Assembly (NCBI GenBank): GCA_020048595.1
Contig: JAIFMH010000270.1
Span: 1 to 12,647 of the forward strand
Origin: Bacteroidota bacterium
GTDB taxonomy: Bacteria > Bacteroidota > Bacteroidia > Bacteroidales > UBA4417
DNA: 12,647 nucleotides
Direction: 5' to 3'
The notes beneath the pieces are model-generated. The model ran no database searches, had not been told where the DNA came from, and saw nothing but the letters and a program-made list of their open reading frames with translations. Positions 1 through 6,670 of the stretch are shown in pieces; positions within the stretch are counted from its first letter, which is position 1, and the number at the start of each line of letters is the position of its first letter. The position numbers were made by a program, and so were the translations under genes.

Positions 1-228
1 CGCGATGTACGATGCCTGGTAAAAGAAGTTCATTATAAGGTGAATGTGAATACTATTACCCAGATCACTGATGATTTAGACGTAAAAATGAACGATATCG
101 CCCGAATCACCATACGCACCACCAAACCTTTGCTTTTCGATTCATACAGCCAGAACCGTATTACAGGGGCTGTGATTTTTATAGATGAAGGAACTAACGA
201 AACGGTAGGAGTGGGGATGATTGAATAA
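1..228 (+). CDS. cysN: Sulfate adenylyltransferase subunit 1 (CysN), C-terminal fragment
   Basis: The reading frame is open from base 1 and ends at TAA 226-228, giving the last 75 residues of a protein that starts outside the window. Its tail, with IRTTKPLLFDSYSQNRITGA followed by VIFIDEGTNETVGVGMIE, matches what I know of the last beta-barrel domain of CysN, the EF-Tu-like GTPase subunit of ATP sulfurylase. CysN works with CysD in the cytoplasm to make adenosine 5'-phosphosulfate from ATP and sulfate, using GTP hydrolysis to drive the reaction. The protein stops directly after this barrel, so no APS kinase domain is fused to it, unlike NodQ/CysNC proteins. The GTPase domain, and probably cysD and other sulfate genes, should lie to the left. 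A strong terminator follows 25 bases after the stop, so this is the end of its operon. The identification rests on motif recognition in a short fragment. Confidence 0.85.
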   Translation, partial: RDVRCLVKEVHYKVNVNTITQITDDLDVKMNDIARITIRTTKPLLFDSYSQNRITGAVIFIDEGTNETVGVGMIE

Positions 229-253
229 AAACAACATTACCTGAATTTAAAAA

Positions 254-300
254 AAAACCTGAGATACTTTAAAATTAAGTGTTTCGGGTTTTCTGTTTTT
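254..300 (+). terminator. Rho-independent terminator of the cysN operon
   Basis: Bases 254-269 pair with 277-292 (AAACCTGAGATACTT with AAGTGTTTCGGGTTT, including four G-U pairs), enclosing a 7-base loop. A T-rich tract with TTTTTT follows at 295-302. The hairpin starts 25 bases after the cysN stop. Confidence 0.85.
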
Positions 301-406
301 TAATAAAGTTATGACCTCATAATAGAGAGCCCATATTGATTTTAAATATATTGTATAAGGATATAGAAGTACGCTCAGCGATTTTCTGAAAAATGATTTT
401 AAAAGA

Positions 407-414
407 TAGTTTTG
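407..414 (+). promoter_or_regulatory. Candidate Bacteroidota -7 promoter element for the C69 dipeptidase gene
   Basis: TAGTTTTG is an exact match to the phylum's -7 consensus TAnnTTTG, 82 bases before the ATG at 497. That would give a leader of roughly 75 bases. No clear TTG is present at the expected -33 position, so the call rests on the -7 box and its place in a terminator-to-gene spacer. Confidence 0.4.
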
Positions 415-496
415 TATCAACCTTTTACGCTACTTTTGGCCTCTCAAATTTTGTTTTTCACAATAAAAATATTCAAATAACAATCGAGACATCACT

Positions 497-2191
497 ATGA
501 AAAAAACAGTTTTTCTACTTACCCTCAGCCTTGCATTTGCTTTTTCGGCAAACAAAGTTAATGCCTGTTCAAATTTTCTGGTTACCAAAGGAGCCACAGT
601 TGATGGCTCAAGTATGATCAGTTACTCCGCCGATTCGCATACTCTTTTCGGCGAATTATATTACTGGCCTGCAGCTACCTATCCTGCGGGAGCAATGCTG
701 GATGTGTATGAATGGGATACCGGTAAATTTATGGGCAAAATAAAACAGGCTGCTCAAACGTACAATGTTGTCGGTAACATGAACGAACACCAGGTAGCTA
801 TTGGCGAAACTACTTTCGGCGGTCGCGAAGAACTGATGGACACAGCCGCGATTATGGATTATGGCAGTTTGATTTATATTGCACTGCAGCGCTCCAAAAC
901 AGCCCGCGAAGCCATTCAGGTAATAACTTCATTGATGGCTGAATATGGCTATGCCAGCTCAGGTGAATCCTTCTCAATCAGCGATCCCAACGAAGTATGG
1001 ATCATGGAAATGGTTGCAAAAGGAAAGCCTGTTGTTACCAAAGATAAAAAAGGACGTGTAACCGTTAAACACAATAAAGGTGCCGTATGGGTAGCCATCC
1101 GTATTCCTGACGGGTACATTTCGGGCCATGCAAACCATGCTCGTATTACCACTTTCCCGCTTAACGATCCTGAAAATTGCTTGTATTCACCTGACGTTAT
1201 CACTTTTGCCCGCGAAAAGGGACTTTTCAAAGGCGAAGATAAGGACTTCAGTTTCTCTGATATTTATGCTCCTCTTGATTTCGGTGGCGCACGTTTCTGC
1301 GAAGCAAGGGTATGGAGTGGTTTTAATAAAGTAAACAAAGATATGGGCAAGTACCTCGATTATGTTAAAGGTGAAAACCTCAGCAACCGTATGCCGCTCT
1401 ATATAAAGCCCGATCACAAACTAACTTTGCAGGAAGTTATTGGCCTGATGCGCGATTATTACCAGGGAACTGAACTGGATATGACCAAAGATGTTGGTGC
1501 TGGTCCTTACGGCTGTATCGTTCGGTGGCGCCCGCTCACATTTAAAGTGGATGGTGTTGATTATTTCAACGAACGTGCCATCAGTACACAGCAAACCGGA
1601 TTTGTGTTTGTAGCTCAATCGCGGCCCTATGTTCCAAGTCCTCTTGGCGGAATACTTTGGTTTGGAGTTGACGATACCTATTCAACGGTTTTTTCACCTA
1701 TGTACACCTGTATGACTAAAGTTCCCGAAACATTTGCTGTAGGCAATGGTTCAATGATGGAATACAATGATAATGCTGCTTTCTGGGTTTTCAACCAGGT
1801 TTCGAATTTTGCATATACCCGCTACAGCGATATGATTGTGGATATTCAAAAAAAACAAACAGAACTTGAAAACAACTATGTAGCCATGGTTCCGGCTATT
1901 GATAAAGTTGCACTCGAAATGTACCGTACAAATCCTGCAAAGGCTATACAGTTTCTTACTGATTTCTCTGTTAATCAAGGCAATAACACTGTTTATGAAT
2001 GGAAAAAACTATATGGTTTTCTGTTTGCCAAGTATATGGATGGGAATATCAAACAAGCAGTTGCCGTTCCCGATGGGTATAAATATTTTGCTCCGGATAT
2101 TAAACAGCCCGGATATGGAGAATCCTTTTATCGTGATCTGATAAATGAAACAGGCGATAAATTTAAAGTTATTGGTTCAGGCGGACATTAA
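497..2191 (+). CDS. Secreted C69-family dipeptidase (N-terminal-nucleophile hydrolase)
   Basis: This 564-residue protein begins with a signal peptide: MKK, a hydrophobic core at about 4-18, and a cleavage site ending Asn22-Ala23. The first mature residue would be Cys24 in the motif CSNFLVTKGATVDGSS. In peptidase family C69 (PepD-like dipeptidases of the Ntn-hydrolase fold) the catalytic nucleophile is an N-terminal cysteine with this surrounding sequence. Further family-like segments are NEHQVAIGETTFGGREEL (about 96-113) and YASSGESFSISDPNEVWIME (about 152-171). The length fits the long Bacteroidota form. It should act outside the inner membrane, cutting dipeptides or short peptides. Removal of the signal peptide would itself expose the nucleophile. 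A lipoprotein reading is possible because a Cys follows the signal, but VNAC is a poor lipobox. The gene is monocistronic, between the cysN terminator and its own terminator at 2262. Family assignment is firm; the substrate is inferred. Confidence 0.9.
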   Translation: MKKTVFLLTLSLAFAFSANKVNACSNFLVTKGATVDGSSMISYSADSHTLFGELYYWPAATYPAGAMLDVYEWDTGKFMGKIKQAAQTYNVVGNMNEHQVAIGETTFGGREELMDTAAIMDYGSLIYIALQRSKTAREAIQVITSLMAEYGYASSGESFSISDPNEVWIMEMVAKGKPVVTKDKKGRVTVKHNKGAVWVAIRIPDGYISGHANHARITTFPLNDPENCLYSPDVITFAREKGLFKGEDKDFSFSDIYAPLDFGGARFCEARVWSGFNKVNKDMGKYLDYVKGENLSNRMPLYIKPDHKLTLQEVIGLMRDYYQGTELDMTKDVGAGPYGCIVRWRPLTFKVDGVDYFNERAISTQQTGFVFVAQSRPYVPSPLGGILWFGVDDTYSTVFSPMYTCMTKVPETFAVGNGSMMEYNDNAAFWVFNQVSNFAYTRYSDMIVDIQKKQTELENNYVAMVPAIDKVALEMYRTNPAKAIQFLTDFSVNQGNNTVYEWKKLYGFLFAKYMDGNIKQAVAVPDGYKYFAPDIKQPGYGESFYRDLINETGDKFKVIGSGGH

Positions 2192-2261
2192 GCATTGAAT
2201 CCCGGGACTGATAAACCGGATCACTTTAAGTATGAACTATTGATTACAAAAAAACTCAAAT

Positions 2262-2295
2262 GCCCTGACAGATATATTTGTCAGGGCGTTTTTTG
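2262..2295 (+). terminator. Rho-independent terminator after the C69 dipeptidase gene
   Basis: GCCCTGACA (2262-2270) pairs perfectly with TGTCAGGGC (2279-2287) around an 8-base AT-rich loop, followed by GTTTTTTG. It lies 70 bases after the stop codon. Confidence 0.92.
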
Positions 2296-2346
2296 TTGAC
2301 ATTATAAAAAATAATCCTAAACATACTATTGATTTCAATGTTTCGT

Positions 2347-2354
2347 TACCTTTG
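2347..2354 (+). promoter_or_regulatory. Candidate -7 promoter element for the coiled-coil protein gene
   Basis: TACCTTTG is an exact TAnnTTTG match, 23 bases before the ATG at 2378, which would give a leader under 20 bases. A TTG at 2329-2331 could be the -33 element, though the 15-base gap between the two is somewhat short. Confidence 0.5.
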
Positions 2355-2377
2355 AACAATATAACCATTTTTCCATT

Positions 2378-3274
2378 ATGGACACAAAACCTGTAAATAC
2401 ATTACCATACAAGATATCAATCGGCGTTTTGCTTGCTGTTATTGCTGTAATGGCCTGGATGCTCTTAAATCAGAAAAAGGAAATAGTAATACAGGAAAAG
2501 GGTTCCGACAATATGCAAATGGAATTGCAGGGTCAGCTTGATTCGTTGCTGGCAGAGCATGAACGTGTAAAAGTATCGTATGGCGACCTGAGCAATTCAC
2601 TTACAGAGAGAGACAGCATTATTAATGCAAGGGCAATGGAAATAAAAAAGCTGTTAGGCTCCAAATCCGAACTGGCAGTTGTAAAACGTAAATTAGCTCA
2701 ATTGCAGCAGATTACACAGGTTTATGAACATCAGATTGATTCGTTATTTACAGTTAACCGCAAATTGAAAGCTGAAAACGAAAAAATCAAAATAGACTAT
2801 AATCTTGAACAGCAGAAAACAACCGATCTGTCGAAGGACAAAGAAAAATTAAATGAAAAAATAACCGGAGCCGCAGTATTAAAGGCGTATAAAATATCAG
2901 CAGTAGCGTATAAATCAAGAGGGGTAGATAAGGAAAAGGAAACCGATAAAGCTGCAAGAGCCGATAAAATAAAAGTATGTTTTACCGTGAGTGAGAATAA
3001 ACTGGTAAGCTCGGGATATAAACGATTTTTTGTACGAATTGCACGTCCCGATAACTCAATTCTAACGCGCGGACCAGCTTATACATTCCAGTTCCTGGGA
3101 CAGACACTGCAATTCTCAGCTATGGAAACCCTGAACTATGAAGGTGATGCTGCTGATGTTTGTACGTATTTTGAAAGTCCGGCTAACGGTCCTGAACTGG
3201 CCAAAGGAAGATACTACGTAAATGTGTTTACCGAAGACCGTGAAATAGGACAAACTTCATTCGAACTGAAATAG
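2378..3274 (+). CDS. Uncharacterised membrane-anchored coiled-coil protein
   Basis: I do not recognise a named function. The 298-residue protein has three visible parts. A short N-terminal tail leads into one hydrophobic segment (about residues 12-30, KISIGVLLAVIAVMAWMLL), likely a membrane anchor. A long charged, Gln/Lys/Glu/Leu-rich stretch (about 40-165) has the spacing of a coiled coil and no Pro or Gly clusters. A compact C-terminal domain (about 168-298) contains TDKAARADKIKVCFTVSEN, FFVRIARPDNSILTRGP and KGRYYVNVFTEDREIGQTSF, which looks like a beta-sandwich. From memory, Bacteroidota genomes carry relatives with this arrangement, often labelled hypothetical or, through the coiled coil, as chromosome-segregation-like. 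That label is not supported here. The gene is a single unit with its own promoter candidate and terminator. A role in envelope organisation is only a guess; the reading frame itself is secure. Confidence 0.85.
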   Translation: MDTKPVNTLPYKISIGVLLAVIAVMAWMLLNQKKEIVIQEKGSDNMQMELQGQLDSLLAEHERVKVSYGDLSNSLTERDSIINARAMEIKKLLGSKSELAVVKRKLAQLQQITQVYEHQIDSLFTVNRKLKAENEKIKIDYNLEQQKTTDLSKDKEKLNEKITGAAVLKAYKISAVAYKSRGVDKEKETDKAARADKIKVCFTVSENKLVSSGYKRFFVRIARPDNSILTRGPAYTFQFLGQTLQFSAMETLNYEGDAADVCTYFESPANGPELAKGRYYVNVFTEDREIGQTSFELK

Positions 3275-3335
3275 TTCAGGGTAGGGAAAAACTTATACGT
3301 TCCTGGCATAATAAAATTAAACCTTCGGGATTCAA

Positions 3336-3376
3336 AAATCCAGAACCTGTTTCAGGTTTTGGGTTTATTATTTTTG
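3336..3376 (+). terminator. Rho-independent terminator after the coiled-coil protein gene
   Basis: Bases 3336-3349 (AATCCAGAACCTG core) pair with 3353-3366 (CAGGTTTTGGGTT core), including two G-U pairs, around a TTT loop. ATTATTTTTG follows. It lies about 60 bases after the stop at 3274. Confidence 0.82.
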
Positions 3377-3737
3377 CTTGAATTAAGGCATTAGTACCTT
3401 TCTTTTTCGATTTACCGGTTATTGAACGGTTGCTGCACTAAAGGTGAGAAGTACCAGCTAAATATATGATACGCAGTTATATGTATTTAAATATCTTGAT
3501 TCATACAACTCAACATTGAGTTTAAAATAGAAATTGAGAATAAGAAATGAAAAATCCGAATCCGAAAACTACTATATTATTCAGCGGGCAGATAAAAAAA
3601 AATAATAAAAAATATTTTCCATATAACTGAGAAACAACAAGATGTGTTTAAGTACTTTAAATAGGGGTATTATTTTTAATTAAACACTATTACCTTTTGA
3701 GTTGATGGCAATAAACCTATGAACAAAGTTAGTAAAG

Positions 3738-3771
3738 TGGTTTTTGGTTAACTTTGGTTTTTGGTTAATCC
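3738..3771 (+). repeat. 17-base tandem duplication overlapping a candidate promoter
   Basis: TGGTTTTTGGTTAA occurs at 3738-3751 and again at 3755-3768, a period of 17 bases. The junction between copies creates TAACTTTG at 3749-3756, an exact match to the phylum's -7 promoter element; the second copy diverges after TTAA. No gene with a convincing product lies downstream before the SDR terminator. Confidence 0.6.
3749..3756 (+). promoter_or_regulatory. Orphan candidate -7 promoter element in the intergenic gap
   Basis: TAACTTTG matches TAnnTTTG exactly but has no clear -33 TTG. Transcription would start near 3762, run into a small hairpin at 3769-3784 and meet the hairpin at 3905-3933. It could drive a small RNA or the weak 42-codon frame at 3829-3957, or it may be a chance match in AT-rich DNA. 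Confidence 0.25.
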
Positions 3772-3904
3772 GGTCTCAACCGGACCGCAAGGAAAGATTG
3801 AGATTGGCAATTTTAATTATTTCTTTTGATGCTGCAAAACAGGTCAAAGGTATTTGAAGAACTCAAACAGCTCGTATTACTTCCCTTTGCCACTACACAG
3901 CAAA

Positions 3905-3933
3905 AAGACTGCCGGAGAAATCCCGGCAGTCTT
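3905..3933 (-). terminator. Rho-independent terminator of the SDR gene
   Basis: AAGACTGCCGG (3905-3915) pairs perfectly with CCGGCAGTCTT (3923-3933) around a 7-base loop. On the minus strand the stem is followed by TTTTTG, correct for the SDR gene whose stop is at 3959-3961. The plus-strand tail (CATTTAAAGG) is weak, so its action in that direction is uncertain. Confidence 0.9.
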
Positions 3934-3958
3934 CATTTAAAGGAAACTCTAAATTAAT

Positions 3959-4969
3959 TTATTTCTTCAATCCTTCAAGAATCCGAAATGCCTCACTTAA
4001 ACTTTCGGTCATAGGGATAAAGGTATAGTCGAAAGCCGACTTAAATTTTTCAGCCGAATAATATGATTTCGACATGGATGCACGTACATTTTCGCGGGTT
4101 AAAAGCGGGCTCGACCGTGTGAGGCGGGCACGCATCTCATCCAGCCATGCTATTGCATTCATAATGTTACCGCTGAGTGCGAACCTGGGATGAGGTTTAC
4201 CAAGTATATCCGCAACCTTGATAAAGAATTCCCTGAGCGAAAGATTTTCGGAATTAAGCACGAAGCGTTCGCCGCTCACAGTACTCTCCATCAGTTTTAT
4301 CATGGCATTAACAACGTCGCGTACATCCACGTACCCATTAATACCAGGAATATAGTACGGCAGGAAATTCTCTATGTTATGAAACAGTTTATTGGTGGCT
4401 TTTTTATGACATCCTGCCCCGATAATTACCGAAGGATTTACAATTACAGCATTCAATCCTTCTTCTATACCGCGCCATACTTCACGTTCGCCACCGTATT
4501 TGCTTATGGCGTAACCGCTGTTTACGCGCGAAGTTTTCCATTTGGCATTTTCATCAATCATCTCGCCTTTTTCAGGCTGGCCCAGTGAAGCAATTGAACT
4601 CACGTGGCAGAGTTTTTTTATGCCATTTTCAAGACATGCATTTACAACGTTAGCCGTTCCTTCAACATTTACGGAAAGCATGGTGTTAAGTTCACGTGGA
4701 TTAAACGATATCATAGCTGCGCAATGATACACATAATCAACACCTTGCATCGCCTGTTGAAGTGAATACTGATCAAGCACATCCCCTTCAAACCATTCAA
4801 CACGGTCAATTAAGTGCTCGTTTTCAGCCGACAAACAATTAAAAATATTGCGGGTTTCGTATGGCTTTTTACCAGGACGCAACAAAGCCCTTACAGCATG
4901 CCCATTGCGGGTAAGTTCATATAAAAGGTAGGATCCAACCAATCCCGTTCCGCCGGTTACAAGTATCAT
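3959..4969 (-). CDS. NAD(P)-dependent epimerase/reductase, extended SDR family
   Basis: This 336-residue protein starts at the edge of a Rossmann fold: MILVTGGTGLVGSYL, with the dinucleotide-binding glycine motif at residues 6-12. Other extended-SDR marks are GDV at 62-64 (adenine-binding acidic residue), HCAA at 82-85, SVNVEGTANV at 99-108, a catalytic Ser at 124/125 in HVSSIASLG, and the YxxxK pair Tyr153/Lys157 in YAISK. YVDVRDVVNAMIKLM then marks the start of the variable substrate domain. It resembles the dihydroflavonol-4-reductase-like or nucleoside-diphosphate-sugar-epimerase groups. The fold and cofactor are sure; the substrate cannot be read from sequence. The start is fixed by the fold, since no later Met would keep the glycine motif. 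It is divergent from tyrS with a 137-base spacer and ends in its own terminator, so it appears to be transcribed alone. A promoter-like box sits only four bases before the ATG. Confidence 0.9.
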   Translation of the reverse strand: MILVTGGTGLVGSYLLYELTRNGHAVRALLRPGKKPYETRNIFNCLSAENEHLIDRVEWFEGDVLDQYSLQQAMQGVDYVYHCAAMISFNPRELNTMLSVNVEGTANVVNACLENGIKKLCHVSSIASLGQPEKGEMIDENAKWKTSRVNSGYAISKYGGEREVWRGIEEGLNAVIVNPSVIIGAGCHKKATNKLFHNIENFLPYYIPGINGYVDVRDVVNAMIKLMESTVSGERFVLNSENLSLREFFIKVADILGKPHPRFALSGNIMNAIAWLDEMRARLTRSSPLLTRENVRASMSKSYYSAEKFKSAFDYTFIPMTESLSEAFRILEGLKK

Positions 4970-4973
4970 GCTA

Positions 4974-4981
4974 CAAAACTA
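4974..4981 (-). promoter_or_regulatory. Candidate -7 promoter element for the SDR gene, implying a leaderless message
   Basis: Read on the minus strand this is TAGTTTTG, an exact TAnnTTTG match. Only four bases separate it from the ATG at 4969-4967, so a start 5-7 bases downstream would leave virtually no 5' leader. It is the only exact match on this strand in the divergent spacer. Confidence 0.4.
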
Positions 4982-5079
4982 TGAATTTTTTAATCGCTTC
5001 ACACACATTGGAAATTCAGGATTCTGAACATCTTGATTCTTAACCCGGATGCATAAGAACAGCCAATCAATTGTTTTGT

Positions 5080-5087
5080 TAACTTTG
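5080..5087 (+). promoter_or_regulatory. Candidate -7 promoter element for tyrS
   Basis: TAACTTTG is an exact match to the -7 consensus, 19 bases before the tyrS ATG, predicting a leader of about 13 bases. No clear -33 TTG is seen at the right distance. Confidence 0.5.
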
Positions 5088-5106
5088 CGCCTTAAATAAA
5101 GTTTTT

Positions 5107-6384
5107 ATGAGTTTTGTTGACGAACTGCGCTGGCGCGGAATGATACACGATGTAATGCCTGGTACCGCTGAGCAGCTTGAGAAAGAATTAACCACAGCTT
5201 ATGTTGGAATAGATCCTACTGCTGATTCACTTCATATAGGCCACCTGGTTTCTATTATGATGTTGAAACATTTGCAGTTAGCCGGTCATAAACCACTGGC
5301 ACTGGTAGGCGGAGCAACCGGAATGATTGGCGATCCGTCAGGAAAAAGCGAAGAGCGTAACCTGCTGAGTGAAGAACTGCTGCGTCATAACCAGGAATGC
5401 ATCAAGGAACAGTTATTGAAATTCCTGGATTTTGATACAGCAAAACCCAACCATGCCGAAATTGTAAATAATTACGACTGGATGAAGGAGTTTACTTTCC
5501 TGGGATTCCTTCGTGAAGTGGGCAAGCATATTACCGTCAATTACATGATGTCGAAGGACTCGGTGAAGAAGCGGCTCGAAACTGGCATTTCATTTACTGA
5601 ATTTACCTATCAGCTGGTTCAGGGATATGATTTCCTGGAATTATACAACACCAAAAACTGCAAACTCCAGATGGGTGGCAGCGACCAGTGGGGAAATATA
5701 ACAACCGGTACCGAACTAATCCGCCGCAAAACAGGTGGCGAAGCATTTGCATTAACCTGTCCGTTGATTACCAAAGCCGATGGCGGTAAGTTCGGGAAAA
5801 CCGAAAAAGGAAATATCTGGCTCGATCCTGAAAAAACCTCACCCTATGCATTTTATCAGTTCTGGTTGAATTGCAGCGACGAGGACTCGAAGAAATACAT
5901 CCGCATTTTTACCCTTTTCAGCCTCGAAGAGATAACAGCTCTTGAACTGGAACATGAGCAGGCACCTCACCTCCGTGCTTTACAAAAAGCGCTTGCCCGC
6001 GATCTAACTTTACGTGTACATGGTGAAGCTGAATACGACCAGGCTGTACAGGCCTCGGAAATACTATTCGGAAAAGGAACCACAGAAACCCTTCGTCAAC
6101 TGGACGAGAAAACATTACTTGGTGTTTTTGAAGGAGTACCACAAAGTGAAATCAGCCGTGCAGAACTGGAAGCAGGAATAGGAATGGTTGATTTCCTTTC
6201 GGAGAAAACAGGCATTTTTCCATCCAAAGGTGAAGCCCGCCGAATGTTGAAAGATGGCGGTGTGCAGGTTAACAAGGAAAAGGCACTTGAGGATTCAACT
6301 GTTAATACAGGGTATCTCCTCAATAACAGGTATATACTTGCACAAAAAGGAAAGAAGAATTATTTCCTGGTAAAAGTGATTTAG
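5107..6384 (+). CDS. tyrS: Tyrosyl-tRNA synthetase
   Basis: This cytoplasmic class I synthetase activates tyrosine with ATP and charges tRNA-Tyr. The 425-residue length is normal for the bacterial TyrRS. Visible landmarks, in order: the first ATP motif HIGH at 43-46 within PTADSLHIGHLVS; GGATGMIGDPSGKS at 68-81; the tyrosine-pocket segment YQLVQGYDF at 168-176; QMGGSDQWGNI at 188-198; and the KMSKS-type loop in its usual TyrRS form KFGKT at 228-232. The C-terminal part (about 370-425, with GEARRMLKDGGVQVNKEKA) is the S4-like tRNA-binding domain. All key residues appear intact. No Shine-Dalgarno is visible, and the sequence before the ATG is AT-rich with a promoter box close by. It lies alone between a divergent SDR gene and a strong terminator. 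I see no T-box leader; the upstream spacer is too short for one. Confidence 0.98.
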   Translation: MSFVDELRWRGMIHDVMPGTAEQLEKELTTAYVGIDPTADSLHIGHLVSIMMLKHLQLAGHKPLALVGGATGMIGDPSGKSEERNLLSEELLRHNQECIKEQLLKFLDFDTAKPNHAEIVNNYDWMKEFTFLGFLREVGKHITVNYMMSKDSVKKRLETGISFTEFTYQLVQGYDFLELYNTKNCKLQMGGSDQWGNITTGTELIRRKTGGEAFALTCPLITKADGGKFGKTEKGNIWLDPEKTSPYAFYQFWLNCSDEDSKKYIRIFTLFSLEEITALELEHEQAPHLRALQKALARDLTLRVHGEAEYDQAVQASEILFGKGTTETLRQLDEKTLLGVFEGVPQSEISRAELEAGIGMVDFLSEKTGIFPSKGEARRMLKDGGVQVNKEKALEDSTVNTGYLLNNRYILAQKGKKNYFLVKVI

Positions 6385-6412
6385 ATTTATATTATCATTC
6401 CATTAGTCAGTT

Positions 6413-6449
6413 AAACCTGACAGGTTTTTAAGACCTGTCAGGTTTTATT
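6413..6449 (+). terminator. Terminator-like inverted repeat (AAACCTGACAGGT element) after tyrS
   Basis: AAACCTGACAGGT (6413-6425) pairs perfectly with ACCTGTCAGGTTT (6433-6445), and two further pairs close the loop to about three bases. TTTTATTATATT follows the stem. It lies 28 bases after the tyrS stop and should terminate it. Near-identical hairpins recur in Bacteroidota intergenic regions as I remember them, so it may also be an interspersed palindromic repeat. Confidence 0.88.
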
Positions 6450-6558
6450 ATATTAGATTGCGCTGATTGAGGAAAACTATATTAAAATTAAGCACATTTA
6501 AATTGAATATTTCTATATCTTAGCTGTGCGTCACGGGTACAACTGCCTTGATTTATTG

Positions 6559-6578
6559 CCCCGACCTTCAGGTCGGGG
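6559..6578. repeat. GC-rich palindromic repeat before glpD
   Basis: CCCCGACCT (6559-6567) and AGGTCGGGG (6570-6578) form a 9-base perfect inverted repeat around TC. It is much richer in GC than the surrounding AT-rich spacer. No T-tract follows on the plus strand, so it is not a terminator in the glpD direction. It resembles short interspersed palindromes (PDLKVG-coding when mistranslated) that I associate with this phylum. Confidence 0.7.
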
Positions 6579-6670
6579 AACAGAAATAAAAAAAGCGAAT
6601 TGGTTTCCAATAGTATAATAATCCTGACTGCGGTTATGCTTCTGCAATTTATAATATTAAAATCATAAAG

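Larger units (their letters stand above)
3275..3958. other. Gene-poor intergenic region (684 bases)
   Basis: This AT-rich gap holds the terminator of the upstream gene (3336-3376), the terminator of the minus-strand SDR gene (3905-3933), a 17-base tandem duplication (3738-3771), an exact TAnnTTTG match (3749-3756), a small hairpin TCCGGT-CTCA-ACCGGA (3769-3784) and short unconvincing reading frames of 27 and 42 codons. Between about 3380 and 3700 I see only AT-rich sequence without a recognisable gene, tRNA or mobile element. The middle may be decayed coding sequence or may hold a small RNA. Confidence 0.6.

Noticed and set aside
3547..3630. 27-codon plus-strand frame in the gap before the SDR gene
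   Set aside because: It is Lys/Asn-rich as expected from random AT-rich DNA and has no promoter box or start signal.
3829..3957. 42-codon plus-strand frame in the same gap, as a called gene
   Set aside because: Its last third is the translated SDR terminator hairpin, so it is more likely accidental; it is kept only as part of the candidate-transcript finding.
4970..5106. T-box riboswitch before tyrS
   Set aside because: The spacer is only 137 bases, is shared with a divergent promoter and shows no T-box sequence or antiterminator; T-boxes are also not usual in this phylum.
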